A stretch of DNA of 64,000 bases, from contig JBJMHZ010000050.1 of NCBI GenBank assembly GCA_045807125.1, forward strand, positions 54,616 through 118,615. Reading direction: 5' to 3'. Below are positions 1 through 9,094 of this stretch, piece by piece (position 1 is the first letter of the stretch; each line of letters begins with the position of its first letter). Source of the stretch: JBJMHZ01 sp045807125 (lineage in GTDB: Bacteria > Actinomycetota > Actinomycetes > JAWWOL01). Position numbers and translations under genes: made by a program. The notes under the pieces were generated by a model, which did no database searches, was not told the origin of the DNA, and saw only the letters and a list, made by a program, of their open reading frames with translations.

Positions 1-91
1 AGGCATGGGTCGCCCCGATCACGAGGCACAGGGCGATGAGCCCGACCACGACGGCCAGCCAGGCCCCGAACAACCATCTCTGCTGCGACAT
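1..91 (-). CDS. Small membrane protein, 3' part cut off by the window edge
   Basis: The reading frame starts at an ATG at 91 and runs off the left edge. The visible N-terminus is MSQQRWLFGAW followed by a continuous hydrophobic stretch of about 18 residues, so it probably has an N-terminal membrane segment or signal anchor. A GGAGGG Shine-Dalgarno at 98-103 sits six bases upstream, which supports this start. The function is unknown because only about 30 residues are visible. Confidence 0.55.
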   Translation of the reverse strand, partial: MSQQRWLFGAWLAVVVGLIALCLVIGATHA

Positions 92-195
92 CGTCGACCC
101 TCCAGCCGCACCGGCGACGGGGGGCACCGGTGCACCCGGAAGGCTCTCCGCTGGACGGGGGACGAAACACCCGTAGCGCGGCACTGCGCCACGGA

Positions 196-840
196 TCAGA
201 TGCCGAGCGCCGCGCCGGCCAGCCGCTCGACGTCGGCCGGCTCGCCGGAGAGCTCGACGAGCGCGTGATCGCGGCGCCCGACGGCATAGAGCAGGAGCTC
301 GGCGGGCTCGCCGGTCACGGTCACCGTCGCGGGGCCGCCGCGCGCGGTCACCGATTCGCCGCCCGGCCGGCGCAGCTCGACCCCGACGCCGGCCCGCCGG
401 AACAGCATCCGGCCGCCCCGCCGCAGGCGCGCCCACAGCTCGTCCTGCCGCTCCGCCGGCAGCTCGCGCGGCACCCAGCCGGGCGCGGCCCGGCGGACGT
501 CCTCGTGGTGCACGAAGAGCTCGATCGTGTTGGCCGCGCTGTCGGCGCCGGGGAGCGCGAACGGCGACAGCGCCGGCGGCCCGCCGCGGACCTTGTCGAC
601 GAGCTGCGGGTAGGGCGCTCGCTTGGCCCGTCCCTGCACGATCCCGGTCCACCGCGCCAGCGGAGGAAGCACGATGCCGGCCGTCGCATCGGGCCGGCGC
701 TCGCGCACGACGAGGTGCGCGGCCAGGTCGTACGTCGTCCACCCGGCGCAGAGCGTGGGTGCGTCGGGACCGACGTCGTCGAGCAGGTCAGCCAGCGCTG
801 CCCGCTCCAGGCGCGCGAACGGCTGGGCGGTCGAGGTCAT
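196..840 (-). CDS. TIGR03085 family metal-binding protein (mycothiol-maleylpyruvate isomerase-like superfamily)
   Basis: A 214-residue protein of the DinB/MDMPI superfamily. The N-terminal helix-bundle motif CAGWTTYDLAAHL (residues 31-43, His42) and the HHEDVRR motif (residues 111-117) are where this superfamily binds a divalent metal. The members are thought to carry out thiol-dependent reactions, often with mycothiol, but the substrate of the TIGR03085 branch is unknown. The start overlaps the 3' end of the upstream histidine-kinase gene by 53 bases in another frame, so the two may be co-transcribed. Family assignment is firm; function is not. Confidence 0.85.
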   Translation of the reverse strand: MTSTAQPFARLERAALADLLDDVGPDAPTLCAGWTTYDLAAHLVVRERRPDATAGIVLPPLARWTGIVQGRAKRAPYPQLVDKVRGGPPALSPFALPGADSAANTIELFVHHEDVRRAAPGWVPRELPAERQDELWARLRRGGRMLFRRAGVGVELRRPGGESVTARGGPATVTVTGEPAELLLYAVGRRDHALVELSGEPADVERLAGAALGI

Positions 841-2422
841 GCCCCATCGTATGGGCGCCGGCCGCGGCGGGCATTGGGCCGTCCATCAGGGGCAGCAGGG
901 TGATCAGGGGGAGCACCACCCGGAACGTCGACCCTCGTCCCGGCTCGGTGTCGAGCTCGACGCGACCGCCGTGCGCGGCCACCAGGCTCGCGACGATGGA
1001 CAGCCCGAGACCGCTCCCGCCGTCGGCGCTGTGCCGCGACGGGTCGGCCCGGTAGAACCGCTCGAAGACGCGCTCCGCCGCCTCCGGCGCGATGCCGGGC
1101 CCCTCGTCGCTCACTGCGAGGACGGCCCAGCCGTCCCCGGTGCCGAGGCTCACGGTCACCGGGGTGCCGGGCGTCGCGTGCCGCAGCCCGTTGCCGACGA
1201 GGTTGGCGAGCACCTGCCGCAGTCGGGACTCGTCGCCGACGACGACCGGTGGCAGCGCGTCGGCAGCGCCGTCCGGGTCGGCGATGCGCAGGACGACGAG
1301 CCGGTCGGGCGCGACCACCCGCGCGTCGTGCACCGCGTCGGTGGCGATGCTCAGCAGGTCGACCGGCTCGCGGGCGAGCGGGCGCTGCTGGTCGAGGCGC
1401 GCCAGCAGCAGCAGGTCGTCGACGAGCATGCCCATCCGGGCCGCCTGGTCCTCGATCCGCCGCATCAGGTGCGCGACGTCCGGCTGCTCGGCCGCCGCCG
1501 CGCCCTGCCGGTAGAGCTCGGCGAAGCCGCGGATCGACGTGAGCGGCGTCCGCAGCTCGTGGCTCGCGTCGGCCACGAACTGGCGCATCTGACGCTCCGA
1601 GCGGCGGGCCGCCGACTCCGACGCCTGCTGCACCCGGAACGCCCGCTCGATGTGGCCGAGCATCCCGTTGAGCGCGACGGAGAGCCGGCCGACCTCGGTG
1701 CGCGGGTCGGCGCTCGGCATCCGCCGGGACAGGTCACCGGCCGCGATGGCGGCAGCGGTGCGCTCCACCTCGGTGAGCGAGCGCAGGCTCCGGCGCACGA
1801 TCACCGTGCCTATGACGGCGATGAGGCCGACCACCGTCGCGCCGATGACCACCTCGAGGAAGGCCAGCCGGCCGAGGGTGTGCTCGACGTCGGACAGGCT
1901 CTGCGCGACGAGCACGCTGCCGGTGCCGTCGGCGAGCGGGGCCGCGACGACCCGCCACCCGCTCCCGTCGGAGCTCGAGGCCACCGTGAACGGCTCGCCG
2001 GCCCGAGCCCGGGCCTGGGAGTAGGTCAGGTGCGGCAGCGCGGGCGTCGAGTCGCTGGTGGCCAGCGGGTTGCTCCTGACGGCCACGGACGCGCCGGTGC
2101 GGTCGACGTACTGGACGTAGAACTCGCTGGGCAGGCGCGGTCCCAGTCCGTCGTCGGAGTCGTGCGGACGGCCGCCCCGATCGCCGGCGAAGGGCCCGAT
2201 CGCCTGGGCCAGCTGGCCGTCGACGCGCTGCATCAGGTAGCCGCGCAGCGATGCCGCAGCGGCGAGGCCGGCAGCGGTCAGCCCCGCGGTCACGAGGGCG
2301 AGCACCGCAGCGACGAGCTTGACCCGCAACGGGGTGCGCGCGCCGACGCGGCGGACTGCGCGGACCGGCGCACGCCCCCGCGCGGACAGCCGCCGTGCGG
2401 CCCGCGCCCAGGACGTGGTCAC
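788..2422 (-). CDS. OmpR-partner sensor histidine kinase (HAMP-HisKA-HATPase)
   Basis: A 544-residue membrane sensor kinase. In order: transmembrane segment about 35-58, extracytoplasmic sensor region about 60-185, second transmembrane segment about 188-210, HAMP linker, HisKA with the phosphorylated His288 in SHELRTPL, and a HATPase_c domain with an N-box near residue 411, DEGPGIAPE (about 439-447) and GGSGLGLSIV (about 468-477). The GTG start at 2422 overlaps the TGA of the response-regulator gene (GTGA), so the two are translationally coupled. The last 35 residues extend past the kinase core and overlap the next gene. The signal sensed cannot be read from the sequence. The layout resembles actinobacterial TcrY/TrcS-type kinases. 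Confidence 0.93.
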   Translation of the reverse strand: MTTSWARAARRLSARGRAPVRAVRRVGARTPLRVKLVAAVLALVTAGLTAAGLAAAASLRGYLMQRVDGQLAQAIGPFAGDRGGRPHDSDDGLGPRLPSEFYVQYVDRTGASVAVRSNPLATSDSTPALPHLTYSQARARAGEPFTVASSSDGSGWRVVAAPLADGTGSVLVAQSLSDVEHTLGRLAFLEVVIGATVVGLIAVIGTVIVRRSLRSLTEVERTAAAIAAGDLSRRMPSADPRTEVGRLSVALNGMLGHIERAFRVQQASESAARRSERQMRQFVADASHELRTPLTSIRGFAELYRQGAAAAEQPDVAHLMRRIEDQAARMGMLVDDLLLLARLDQQRPLAREPVDLLSIATDAVHDARVVAPDRLVVLRIADPDGAADALPPVVVGDESRLRQVLANLVGNGLRHATPGTPVTVSLGTGDGWAVLAVSDEGPGIAPEAAERVFERFYRADPSRHSADGGSGLGLSIVASLVAAHGGRVELDTEPGRGSTFRVVLPLITLLPLMDGPMPAAAGAHTMGHDLDRPAVRAPGAGSAG

Positions 2423-3177
2423 GACCGCGGCGTCCGCAGGACGTACCCGACGCCGCGCAAGGTGTGCAGCAGCCGCGGCTCGGTGGTGTCGATCTTGCGT
2501 CGCAGGTACGACACGTACGACTCGACGATGTTGGCCTCGCCGCCGAAGTCGTAGTGCCAGACGTGGTCGAGGATCTGCGCCTTGCTGAGCACCCTGCCGG
2601 CGTTGAGCATCAGGTAGCGCAGCAGCTTGAACTCGGTCGGCGACAGGGCGACCGGCTCGTCGGCCTTCCACGCCTCGTGCGTGTCGTCGTCGAGCTCGAT
2701 GTCGGCGAACGAGAGTCGCGAAGGGCTCGCCTCCGTGCCGCCGGTGGCGAAGCGGCGCAGCACCGCGCGGATCCGCGCGACGACCTCCTCGAGGCTGAAC
2801 GGCTTGGTCACGTAGTCGTCGCCACCCAGGGTGAGGCCGGTCACCTTGTCCTCGGTGCCGTCGCGCGCGGTGAGGAACAGGACCGGGACGTGCCGGCCGT
2901 CGGCGCGCAGCCGCCGGACGACCTCGAAGCCGTCGAGGCCGGGCATCATCACGTCGAGCACCAGCAGGTCGGGAGGGAGCTCGCGGGCCGCCTTGAGCGC
3001 CTCGGCCCCGTTGCGCGCCGTGACCACCTCGAAGCCGGCGTAGCGCAGGCTGGCCGAGAGCAGCTCGACGATCGTGGGCTCGTCGTCGACCACGAGCAGG
3101 CGCGCCTCGGCTGGCCGGCCGGTGGCGGGGCTCGCCGGCGCCTCGAGCGCTTCTGCGAGGGCGGGTCGGGTCGTCAT
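2419..3177 (-). CDS. OmpR/PhoB-family response regulator
   Basis: A 252-residue two-component regulator. The receiver domain has the acidic pair Asp31-Asp32, phospho-acceptor Asp75 in LDVMMPG, and the conserved Thr and Lys of LTARD and VTKPF. The C-terminal winged helix carries LSPTEFKLLRYLM and the DNA-recognition segment ending in GVGYVLR. I start it at the ATG at 3177 because the residues encoded further upstream do not look like coding sequence. The partner kinase gene overlaps its stop codon. Phosphorylated regulators of this family bind direct-repeat promoters; the targets are not evident here. Confidence 0.93.
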   Translation of the reverse strand: MTTRPALAEALEAPASPATGRPAEARLLVVDDEPTIVELLSASLRYAGFEVVTARNGAEALKAARELPPDLLVLDVMMPGLDGFEVVRRLRADGRHVPVLFLTARDGTEDKVTGLTLGGDDYVTKPFSLEEVVARIRAVLRRFATGGTEASPSRLSFADIELDDDTHEAWKADEPVALSPTEFKLLRYLMLNAGRVLSKAQILDHVWHYDFGGEANIVESYVSYLRRKIDTTEPRLLHTLRGVGYVLRTPRS

Positions 3178-3330
3178 GCGGCCAGCCTGCGGCCAGCGCC
3201 TGAACGTTCGCTGAGCACCAGCTGCGCGTCCGGTGGACTCGCCGAGGGCGGCGACTGGACGGGAGGGGCACCCGTGTCGCACCATTAGCAGTCGGAAGCG
3301 TCGAGTGCCAGTACGACCGCGGGAGGACCG

Positions 3331-3696
3331 GTGCCCACCTATCAGTACGCGTGCACGGCGTGCGATGAGCGCCTCGAGGTGGTGCAGAGGTTCTCCGACG
3401 AGCCGTTGACCGAGTGCCCGGCGTGCCAGGGTCGGCTCCGCAAGGTCTTCTCCGCGGTCGGGGTGGTCTTCAAGGGCTCCGGCTTCTACCAGACCGACAG
3501 CCGCGCGGCCGCATCGTCCGGGGCCAAGAGCGGCGAGGCGACATCGGACGCGAAGCCCGAGGGGAAGCCGGACGCGAAGCCCGACGCGAAGTCCGAGGGC
3601 AGCTCGGCGACGAAGCCCGACGCCAAGCCGGAGTCGTCGTCCACCGCGAAGCCCCAGCGCGCGAAGACCGCCACCGGCGACTCCAAGGTCGCCTAG
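3331..3696 (+). CDS. FmdB-family zinc-ribbon protein with low-complexity tail
   Basis: A 121-residue protein starting at GTG. The N-terminal 50 residues form the FmdB/CxxC zinc ribbon, with Cys8, Cys11, Cys29 and Cys32 as likely Zn ligands, followed by the family's FKGSGFYQTD segment. The tail after residue 60 is a repetitive Lys/Asp/Pro/Ala sequence built from variants of DAKPDAKSEG, probably disordered. FmdB proteins are widespread putative regulators of unknown mechanism. The gene stands alone between the two-component system and mtnP. Confidence 0.88.
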   Translation: MPTYQYACTACDERLEVVQRFSDEPLTECPACQGRLRKVFSAVGVVFKGSGFYQTDSRAAASSGAKSGEATSDAKPEGKPDAKPDAKSEGSSATKPDAKPESSSTAKPQRAKTATGDSKVA

Positions 3697-3819
3697 CCCC
3701 TAGCACGCCCGTACGACGTTCCGCGCGCACCGGCGTCGTTCGTCAACAACCGGCCCCGTCGTCAACAGGCGCCGCTCGCCCGCCCGCCTCGTCGCTGCCG
3801 GCCGCTAGGGTCCTGCGGC

Positions 3820-4644
3820 ATGACCAGCACCCACGACACCCCGCTCGCCCGGGCCGAGATCGGCGTGATCGGCGGCACCGGCTTCTACGCCTTCCTCGAC
3901 GACGTGGTGGAGGTGCCGGTCGAGACGCCATACGGCCCGCCCAGCGACCCGCTCGTGGTCGGCGTCGTGGGCGGCCGGCGGGTGGCGTTCCTGCCGCGGC
4001 ACGGCCGCGACCACCGCTACCCGCCGCACCGCGTCCCCTACCGGGCCAACCTGTGGGCCCTGCGCTCGCTCGGCGTGCGCCAGGTGCTGGGGCCGTGCGC
4101 CGTCGGCTCGCTGCGCCCGGAGCTGGCGGCAGGGACGGTCGTGGTGCCCGACCAGCTCGTCGACCGCACCACCGGCCGGGCGCAGACCTACTACGACGCG
4201 GGCGCGGTGCACGTGGCCCTCGCCGACCCTTACTGCCCCGACGGGCGCGCCGCGGTGCTGCGGGCCGCCGCGCGCGGCGGGGCTGCGGTCACCGACGGCG
4301 GCACCATGGTCGTCGTCGAGGGGCCGCGGTTCTCGACCCGCGCCGAGTCGAGATGGTTCGCGTCCGCGGGCTGGTCGCTGGTCAACATGACGGGCCATCC
4401 CGAGGCCGTCCTGGCCCGCGAGCTGGCCATGTGCTACACGTCCATCGCGCTGGTCACCGACATCGACGCCGGGCTCGTCGAGGGCGAGGGCGTGACTCAC
4501 GCCGAGGTCCTGCGGGTGTTCGCCGACAACCTGGCCCGGCTGCGCGAGCTGCTGCTCGCCGTCGTCCCGCTGCTGCCCACCGAGCGCAGGTGCGCCTGCT
4601 GCCGCGCGCTCGACGGGCTCGAGACCGGCATCCAGCTGCCGTGA
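3820..4644 (+). CDS. mtnP: S-methyl-5'-thioadenosine phosphorylase
   Basis: A 274-residue PNP/UDP-family phosphorylase that would split methylthioadenosine into adenine and methylthioribose-1-phosphate in methionine salvage. The N-terminus carries IGVIGGTGFY, followed by the phosphate-binding LPRHGRDHRYPPHRV segment, the VEGPRFSTRAES loop and NMTGHPEAVLARE, all typical of MTAP/PNP-II enzymes. The length matches the family (about 260-290 residues). Its stop overlaps the GTG start of the next gene (GTGA). Some relatives prefer methylthioinosine or inosine, so substrate preference is less certain than the fold. Confidence 0.88.
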   Translation: MTSTHDTPLARAEIGVIGGTGFYAFLDDVVEVPVETPYGPPSDPLVVGVVGGRRVAFLPRHGRDHRYPPHRVPYRANLWALRSLGVRQVLGPCAVGSLRPELAAGTVVVPDQLVDRTTGRAQTYYDAGAVHVALADPYCPDGRAAVLRAAARGGAAVTDGGTMVVVEGPRFSTRAESRWFASAGWSLVNMTGHPEAVLARELAMCYTSIALVTDIDAGLVEGEGVTHAEVLRVFADNLARLRELLLAVVPLLPTERRCACCRALDGLETGIQLP

Positions 4645-5330
4645 CCGGTGAGGGCTGGGGCGGCGCGGGCGCGCTGCGCGACCTGCGCCGGCTTGCTCGC
4701 CGACATCGCGGGCCGCTGTCGGCGCTGCTGGCCGCTGCCGCGGTGCTGGCCGCCCTCTCCGCGCTGCGCCCCGCCGCGCCGGCCACGGTGGCGGTGCTGA
4801 CGGCGGCCCACCGGCTCCCAGCCGGCGAGGTGCTGGCCGCTCGCGACGTCGCGACCGCCCGGTTGCCTCCCTCGGTCGTCCCCGACGGGGCGCTGCGCCC
4901 CGGTGACCGGGTGGTCGGCAGGGCGCTCGCCGGCCCGGTGCGAAGGGGCGAGCCGCTCACCGACGTGCGGCTCGCCGGGGCGGCCCTGCTCGCCGCCGCG
5001 CCGCCGCGGCGCTCCCCCGGGTCCCCTGACGGCGCGTCGCTCCCCGCCGGCGACACCGTGGCGGCACCGGTGCGCATCGCCGACCAGGGAGCCGTCGCGC
5101 TGGTCCGCGCCGGCGACCGCATCGACGTGCTGGCCACGCCGCCCGACGGCGCCGGGCCCGCGGTGGTGGTGGCCGGCGACGTGCTGGTGCTCGCGACGCC
5201 GCGCGACGGCCCCGACGCGGCGGCGGCCGACGGAGCGCTGGTGCTCGTGGAGACGAGCCGCCAAGGGGCGAGCGAGCTGGCCCGCGCGGCCGTCGGCGAC
5301 CGGCTGTCGCTCACCCTGCTGGGCGGGTGA
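4641..5330 (+). CDS. SAF-domain / CpaB-like pilus assembly protein
   Basis: A 229-residue protein starting at GTG 4641, overlapping the mtnP stop. An N-terminal hydrophobic segment (about residues 18-42) anchors it in the membrane. A SAF domain follows, with the features of CpaB/RcpC proteins: HRLPAGEVLAARDV, then GDRVVGRALAGPVRRGEPL, and later VRAGDRIDVLA. CpaB proteins sit in the periplasmic part of Flp/Tad pilus machines. No other tad genes are visible here, so pilus involvement is inferred from the family only. Confidence 0.8.
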   Translation: MTGEGWGGAGALRDLRRLARRHRGPLSALLAAAAVLAALSALRPAAPATVAVLTAAHRLPAGEVLAARDVATARLPPSVVPDGALRPGDRVVGRALAGPVRRGEPLTDVRLAGAALLAAAPPRRSPGSPDGASLPAGDTVAAPVRIADQGAVALVRAGDRIDVLATPPDGAGPAVVVAGDVLVLATPRDGPDAAAADGALVLVETSRQGASELARAAVGDRLSLTLLGG

Positions 5331-5333
5331 TGC

Positions 5334-6713
5334 CTACGACCCGGCCACCGTCATCGCGCCGATCAGCACCGTGCAGCCGGCGAACGAGCCGCCGCGCGGG
5401 TACCACCGCCGGTCGTTCCCCACCGCCAGCAGCGCGCCGAGCATGTCCGGGATGGTCGACGAGACCGTCAGCTCGCGCACCGGCTCGGCCAGCTCGCCAT
5501 CGCGGATCCATAGCCCCGTCGCGCCGACGCTGAGCTCGCCGGAGACCTGGTTGACGCCGGAGTGGATGCCAGAGACCTGCTGCACGTACAGGCCGGTCCC
5601 GGCCATCCGGAGCACGTCCGCCGGGTCGATGCCGGGGTGGTCGAGGAGCAGGTTGGTCGGCGCCACCCCCGGCGCGGTGGCGTAGCTGCCGCGCGCCGCG
5701 TTGCCCGTCGACCGGGCGGCGCCGCCCTCGCGGGCCGCCGTCTCGGTGTTGTGCAGGTAACCGGTGAGCACGCCGGCGGTGATGACCGGGGTGCGGCGGG
5801 TGGCGACGCCCTCGTCGTCGAAGGGAGCCGCACCGGGACTGCCCGCGGCCCGGCCGTCGTCCACGATGGTGACGATCTCGCTGGCGACGCGCTGCCCCAG
5901 CTGCCCGGCGAGCAGCGACCGGCCCTTCTGCACCGCGTCGGCGCTGAACGCGTCCGCCAGCACGCCGAGGAAGTCGGCGGTGACGCCACGGTCGAGCACG
6001 ACCGGCACGGTGGCGGTCGCCGGCTTGCGGGCGCCCAGCAGGCGCACCGACCGGTCGACCGCCTCGCGGGCGGCCGCGGTCAGGTCGAGAGCGTCGACCC
6101 CGCGGCCCTCGGTGAAGCCGGAGCCCGTCTGCGTCTCGTCGCCGGAGCGGGCGAGCGCGGAGACGAACGCGTAGGCGTCGGTGCGCGAGTACGACGCCGC
6201 GACGCCGGCGCTCGAGCAGACCGCCACCGACGTCGCCGCGTCGCCGTACGAGACGCCCTCCGCCCGGCGCACCCGCGGGTCGAGCGACGCGGTGAGCCGG
6301 TCGAGCTCGAGGGCGATGGCCACCTTCCGCGCCGCAGGCACGTCGGGGAGCGAGCCGTCGACCAGGCCGGGCACCGGCTCGGGCAGCATGGTCGGCGGCG
6401 AGGGCAGCACGTTGCCGAGGTCGGGCGTGCCGAGCTCGGCGTTGGACCGGGCCTCGGCCAGCGCGAGGGCGAGCCCCTCGTCGCTCACGTCGGAGGTGGC
6501 CGCGAAGCCGAGCGCTCCCCCCACGATGAGCCGCAGCCCGACGCCGAGCGTCTCGGCGCTCGTCAGCCGCTCGATCGCTCCCTCGAAGGCCGATACCGAC
6601 GTGCCGACGTTGTGCAGGGCGTAGGCCTCCAGCGACTCGCCTCGCCCGGCCAGCTCCACCACCCGGCTGGCCAGCGCGAGCAGCGCGGCCTCCCGCTCCT
6701 CGAGGCGGCTCAC
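5334..6713 (-). CDS. pmbA: TldE/PmbA-family metalloprotease-like partner of TldD
   Basis: A 459-residue protein, the second gene of a TldD-TldE pair. TldE subunits lack the metal-binding HExxxH motif, and I see none here; they form heterodimers with TldD that degrade unfolded peptides and can process ribosomal peptides (known from microcin B17). Family signatures include GVGLRLIVGGALGFAATSD near the N-terminus and the C-terminal GLYVQQVSGIHSGVNQVSG. The GTG start at 6713 overlaps the TldD stop. It converges with the SAF-protein gene, leaving a three-base gap. Confidence 0.9.
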   Translation of the reverse strand: MSRLEEREAALLALASRVVELAGRGESLEAYALHNVGTSVSAFEGAIERLTSAETLGVGLRLIVGGALGFAATSDVSDEGLALALAEARSNAELGTPDLGNVLPSPPTMLPEPVPGLVDGSLPDVPAARKVAIALELDRLTASLDPRVRRAEGVSYGDAATSVAVCSSAGVAASYSRTDAYAFVSALARSGDETQTGSGFTEGRGVDALDLTAAAREAVDRSVRLLGARKPATATVPVVLDRGVTADFLGVLADAFSADAVQKGRSLLAGQLGQRVASEIVTIVDDGRAAGSPGAAPFDDEGVATRRTPVITAGVLTGYLHNTETAAREGGAARSTGNAARGSYATAPGVAPTNLLLDHPGIDPADVLRMAGTGLYVQQVSGIHSGVNQVSGELSVGATGLWIRDGELAEPVRELTVSSTIPDMLGALLAVGNDRRWYPRGGSFAGCTVLIGAMTVAGS

Positions 6714-8095
6714 GCCGCGGTCCCGCCGACGGTGAGGCTGGCGATGCGCAGGGTCGGCGTGCCGAACGACACCGGCACCCACTGGCCACCCTTGCCGCAC
6801 ATGCCCTGCTTGAGCTCGAAGTCGGTGCCGACCGCGTCGACCAGCGCGAGCGTGCGGGGGCCGTTGCCGATCAGCGTCGCGCCGCGCACCCGCCGGGTCA
6901 GCTCGCCGCGCTCGATGAGGTAGCCCTCGTTGACGCCGAAGACGAAGTCCCCGGTGGCCGACTTGACCTCGCCGCCGCCGAGCTCGACGCAGTACAGGCC
7001 GTCGGTCACGTCCGCGATGATCGCGGCCGGGTCGTCGGAGCCCGGCAGCACGAGGCTGTTGGCCATCCGCGGTTGGGGAAGGTGGGCGTAGGACTGCCGG
7101 CGGCCGTGCCCGGTGGAGCGCGCACCGATCCGGTGGGCCGAGATCCGGTCGCTCAGGACTCCGACCTGGTCGCCGTGGTCGAACAGGGTCGCCGACCGGG
7201 CCGGCGTCCCCTCGTCGTCGAACTCGTACGAGCCCCACGCGCCCGGCAGCGTCGGGTCGTCGACGCCGCTGAAGAGCTCGCTGCCCACCCGCTCGCCGCG
7301 CGTCCGCGAATAGACGGAGTTGTCCTTGCCGATCGCGTCGGCCTCCAGCCCGTGGCCGCACGCCTCGTGGAACAGCACGCCGCCGCCGCCGGCCGAGAGC
7401 ACCACGGTCATCTGCCCGGCCGGCATCGGGACGGAGTCGAGCAGGCGCAGCGCCCGCTGGGCGGCGAGCGCGCCGATCCCCTCGGGCGGGTGCTCGTCGA
7501 AGTGCTCCAGCCCCTTGCTGGCGCCGGGACCCTCGAAGCCGGTCTGCACGAGCCCGTCCCGAGCGGCGACCACCGAGGCGGCCAGCCGGGTGCGGATGCG
7601 GGTCGTGTCGGCGAGCTGGCCGAGCGAGTTGGCGATCAGCACCCGCTGCGCGACGTCGGCGTAGGACACCGACACCTGGCGCACCTCCGTGCCCTCGGCC
7701 CAGGCGGCCTCCTCGCAGCGGCGGGCGATCGCGACCTTGTCGGCCTTGCCGACCTGGTGCGGCGCCAGCCGGGCCGGGTGGCGCACGGCCGGCTCCGTCC
7801 TCGTGAGGTCGGCGACCGAGACCGGCCGGTCGCCGGCGATGCCGGCCGCCGCCGCCTTGGCGGCGTCGAGCAGCGCGGCCCTGCGCAGCACGTTGGTGTG
7901 CGCGTACGCCGACTGGGTGCCCTTGACCACGCGCACGCCGGCGCCCTGCAGCCGATTGCTGGTGAGCTGCTCGATCCGGTGATCCTCCAGGTGGATCGCG
8001 GTCGAGTCGCGCCGCTCGGCGTAGATCTCGGCCCAGTCGCCGCCGCTCGCCAGTGCCGCCGCGAGCACGTCGCGGACGTCGGACTCATCGAGCAT
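6710..8095 (-). CDS. tldD: TldD-family zinc metalloprotease
   Basis: A 461-residue protein carrying the catalytic HEACGH motif at residues 243-248 (HExxxH), which binds the active-site zinc in TldD. Conserved flanks include GGGGVLFHEACGHGLEAD, the GSYEFDDEGTPA segment and the C-terminal GMCGKGGQW. Length matches the family. The ATG at 8095 overlaps a possible ATG of the divergent DUF3159 gene, which argues for that gene starting downstream. With PmbA it should form the heterodimeric peptidase. Confidence 0.93.
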   Translation of the reverse strand: MLDESDVRDVLAAALASGGDWAEIYAERRDSTAIHLEDHRIEQLTSNRLQGAGVRVVKGTQSAYAHTNVLRRAALLDAAKAAAAGIAGDRPVSVADLTRTEPAVRHPARLAPHQVGKADKVAIARRCEEAAWAEGTEVRQVSVSYADVAQRVLIANSLGQLADTTRIRTRLAASVVAARDGLVQTGFEGPGASKGLEHFDEHPPEGIGALAAQRALRLLDSVPMPAGQMTVVLSAGGGGVLFHEACGHGLEADAIGKDNSVYSRTRGERVGSELFSGVDDPTLPGAWGSYEFDDEGTPARSATLFDHGDQVGVLSDRISAHRIGARSTGHGRRQSYAHLPQPRMANSLVLPGSDDPAAIIADVTDGLYCVELGGGEVKSATGDFVFGVNEGYLIERGELTRRVRGATLIGNGPRTLALVDAVGTDFELKQGMCGKGGQWVPVSFGTPTLRIASLTVGGTAA

Positions 8096-8156
8096 GACGG
8101 CGACCCTATCCGCCGAAGCGCCCGGCGACTCCCCCACCGTGGGGCAGACTGGACCG

Positions 8157-8891
8157 GTGAGCGATGCCCCCGGCCGCCAGGCGAGCGACGAGCCCGCGAC
8201 CACGCAGCGACGGCGCCAGCCGGGAGGCGGCCGGACCGCCGCCTCCGGCGACGCCCCGCTGTTCGATCTCGGCGAGGCGCTCGGCGGCCGGCGCGGGATC
8301 GTCGACGCGTCGCTGCCCGGCTTCGTGCTGGTCGTCGTCAACGTCGCGGCCGGGCTCGGCTGGGCGATCGCCGCCGCGGTCGCGGCGGCCGTGCTGCTCG
8401 GCACCCTGCGCCTCATCCGCAAGGAGCCGTTGCGGCAGGCGGTCTCCGGCGTCCTCGGCATCGCGCTCGCCGCGCTGCTCGCGGCGTACACCGGCCAGGC
8501 CAAGAACTTCTTCCTGCCGGGGATCATCATCAACGGCGCCTACGTCGTCGCGCTGCTGGCCAGCATCGCGGCCCGCCGGCCGGTGCTGGGCTACGTCGCG
8601 GCCGCGCTCGACCGGCGCTTCGTCGGGTGGCGCGACGACCCGGCCCTCGTCCGCCGGGCCACCGCCGCCACGCTCGTGTGGATCGCCGTCTTCGCCACCC
8701 GGTTCGTCCTGCAGGGCTGGCTCTACCTGCACGACCACGTCGGCTGGCTGGCCACCGCCCGGCTCGCCATGGGCTGGCCGATGTGGGGCCTCGCGGTCAT
8801 GGCGTCGCTGATGCTGCTGCAGCCCACGACCGGCGACGACGACGCGACCGGCCAGCCGGACGCCTCGGCCCGGCCACGCTCGGCGGCCTGA
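8157..8891 (+). CDS. DUF3159 family membrane protein
   Basis: A membrane protein with about six hydrophobic segments after a charged N-terminal region; the FNLxEALGG-like FDLGEALGGRRGIVDASLPG entry and the IRKEPLRQAVSG loop are typical of actinobacterial DUF3159. The function is unknown. The frame is open from an ATG at 8094, but that codon overlaps the start of the divergent tldD and leaves no room for promoters, so I prefer the GTG at 8157 (VSDAPGRQ), giving 244 residues. Confidence 0.82.
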   Translation: MSDAPGRQASDEPATTQRRRQPGGGRTAASGDAPLFDLGEALGGRRGIVDASLPGFVLVVVNVAAGLGWAIAAAVAAAVLLGTLRLIRKEPLRQAVSGVLGIALAALLAAYTGQAKNFFLPGIIINGAYVVALLASIAARRPVLGYVAAALDRRFVGWRDDPALVRRATAATLVWIAVFATRFVLQGWLYLHDHVGWLATARLAMGWPMWGLAVMASLMLLQPTTGDDDATGQPDASARPRSAA

Positions 8892-8913
8892 GCCTGGCGG
8901 CCGTCAGCCGCCG

Positions 8914-9081
8914 TCAGCCGCCGTCGTAGTGCGGCGGCCGCTCCCGCAGCAGCCGCTCGATGTCGTCTCCGGCGTCGTCCCCAGCATCCTCCCTAGCCTC
9001 CCCGGTCCCTCGGTCGTCGTAGGACGGCTCCGGGGCGTCGTCGGCCGTCTGCTCGGGCAGCAGCGGTCGCTCGTCGGTCAT
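8914..9081 (-). CDS. Small acidic hypothetical protein (55 aa)
   Basis: A short reading frame from ATG 9081 to TGA 8914, encoding an Asp/Glu-rich, probably disordered peptide that starts MTDERPLLPEQTADDAPEPS and ends in a basic RERPPHYDGG. It lies 13 bases downstream of the L,D-transpeptidase gene on the same strand, with codon positions typical of this genome, so it may be the last gene of that operon. No family recognised. Confidence 0.5.
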   Translation of the reverse strand: MTDERPLLPEQTADDAPEPSYDDRGTGEAREDAGDDAGDDIERLLRERPPHYDGG

Positions 9082-9094
9082 CGTGGCGCCTCGC

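Noticed and set aside
623..2554. Long plus-strand open frame over the histidine-kinase gene
   Set aside because: It is a shadow of the kinase in G/C-rich DNA: Arg/Gly/Val-rich with no domain, while the opposite strand gives a complete kinase.
5334..8095. TldD/PmbA as the protease of the RiPP cluster
   Set aside because: These proteins can process ribosomal peptides, but they lie 37 kb away in core sequence and are common housekeeping genes; no link can be shown.
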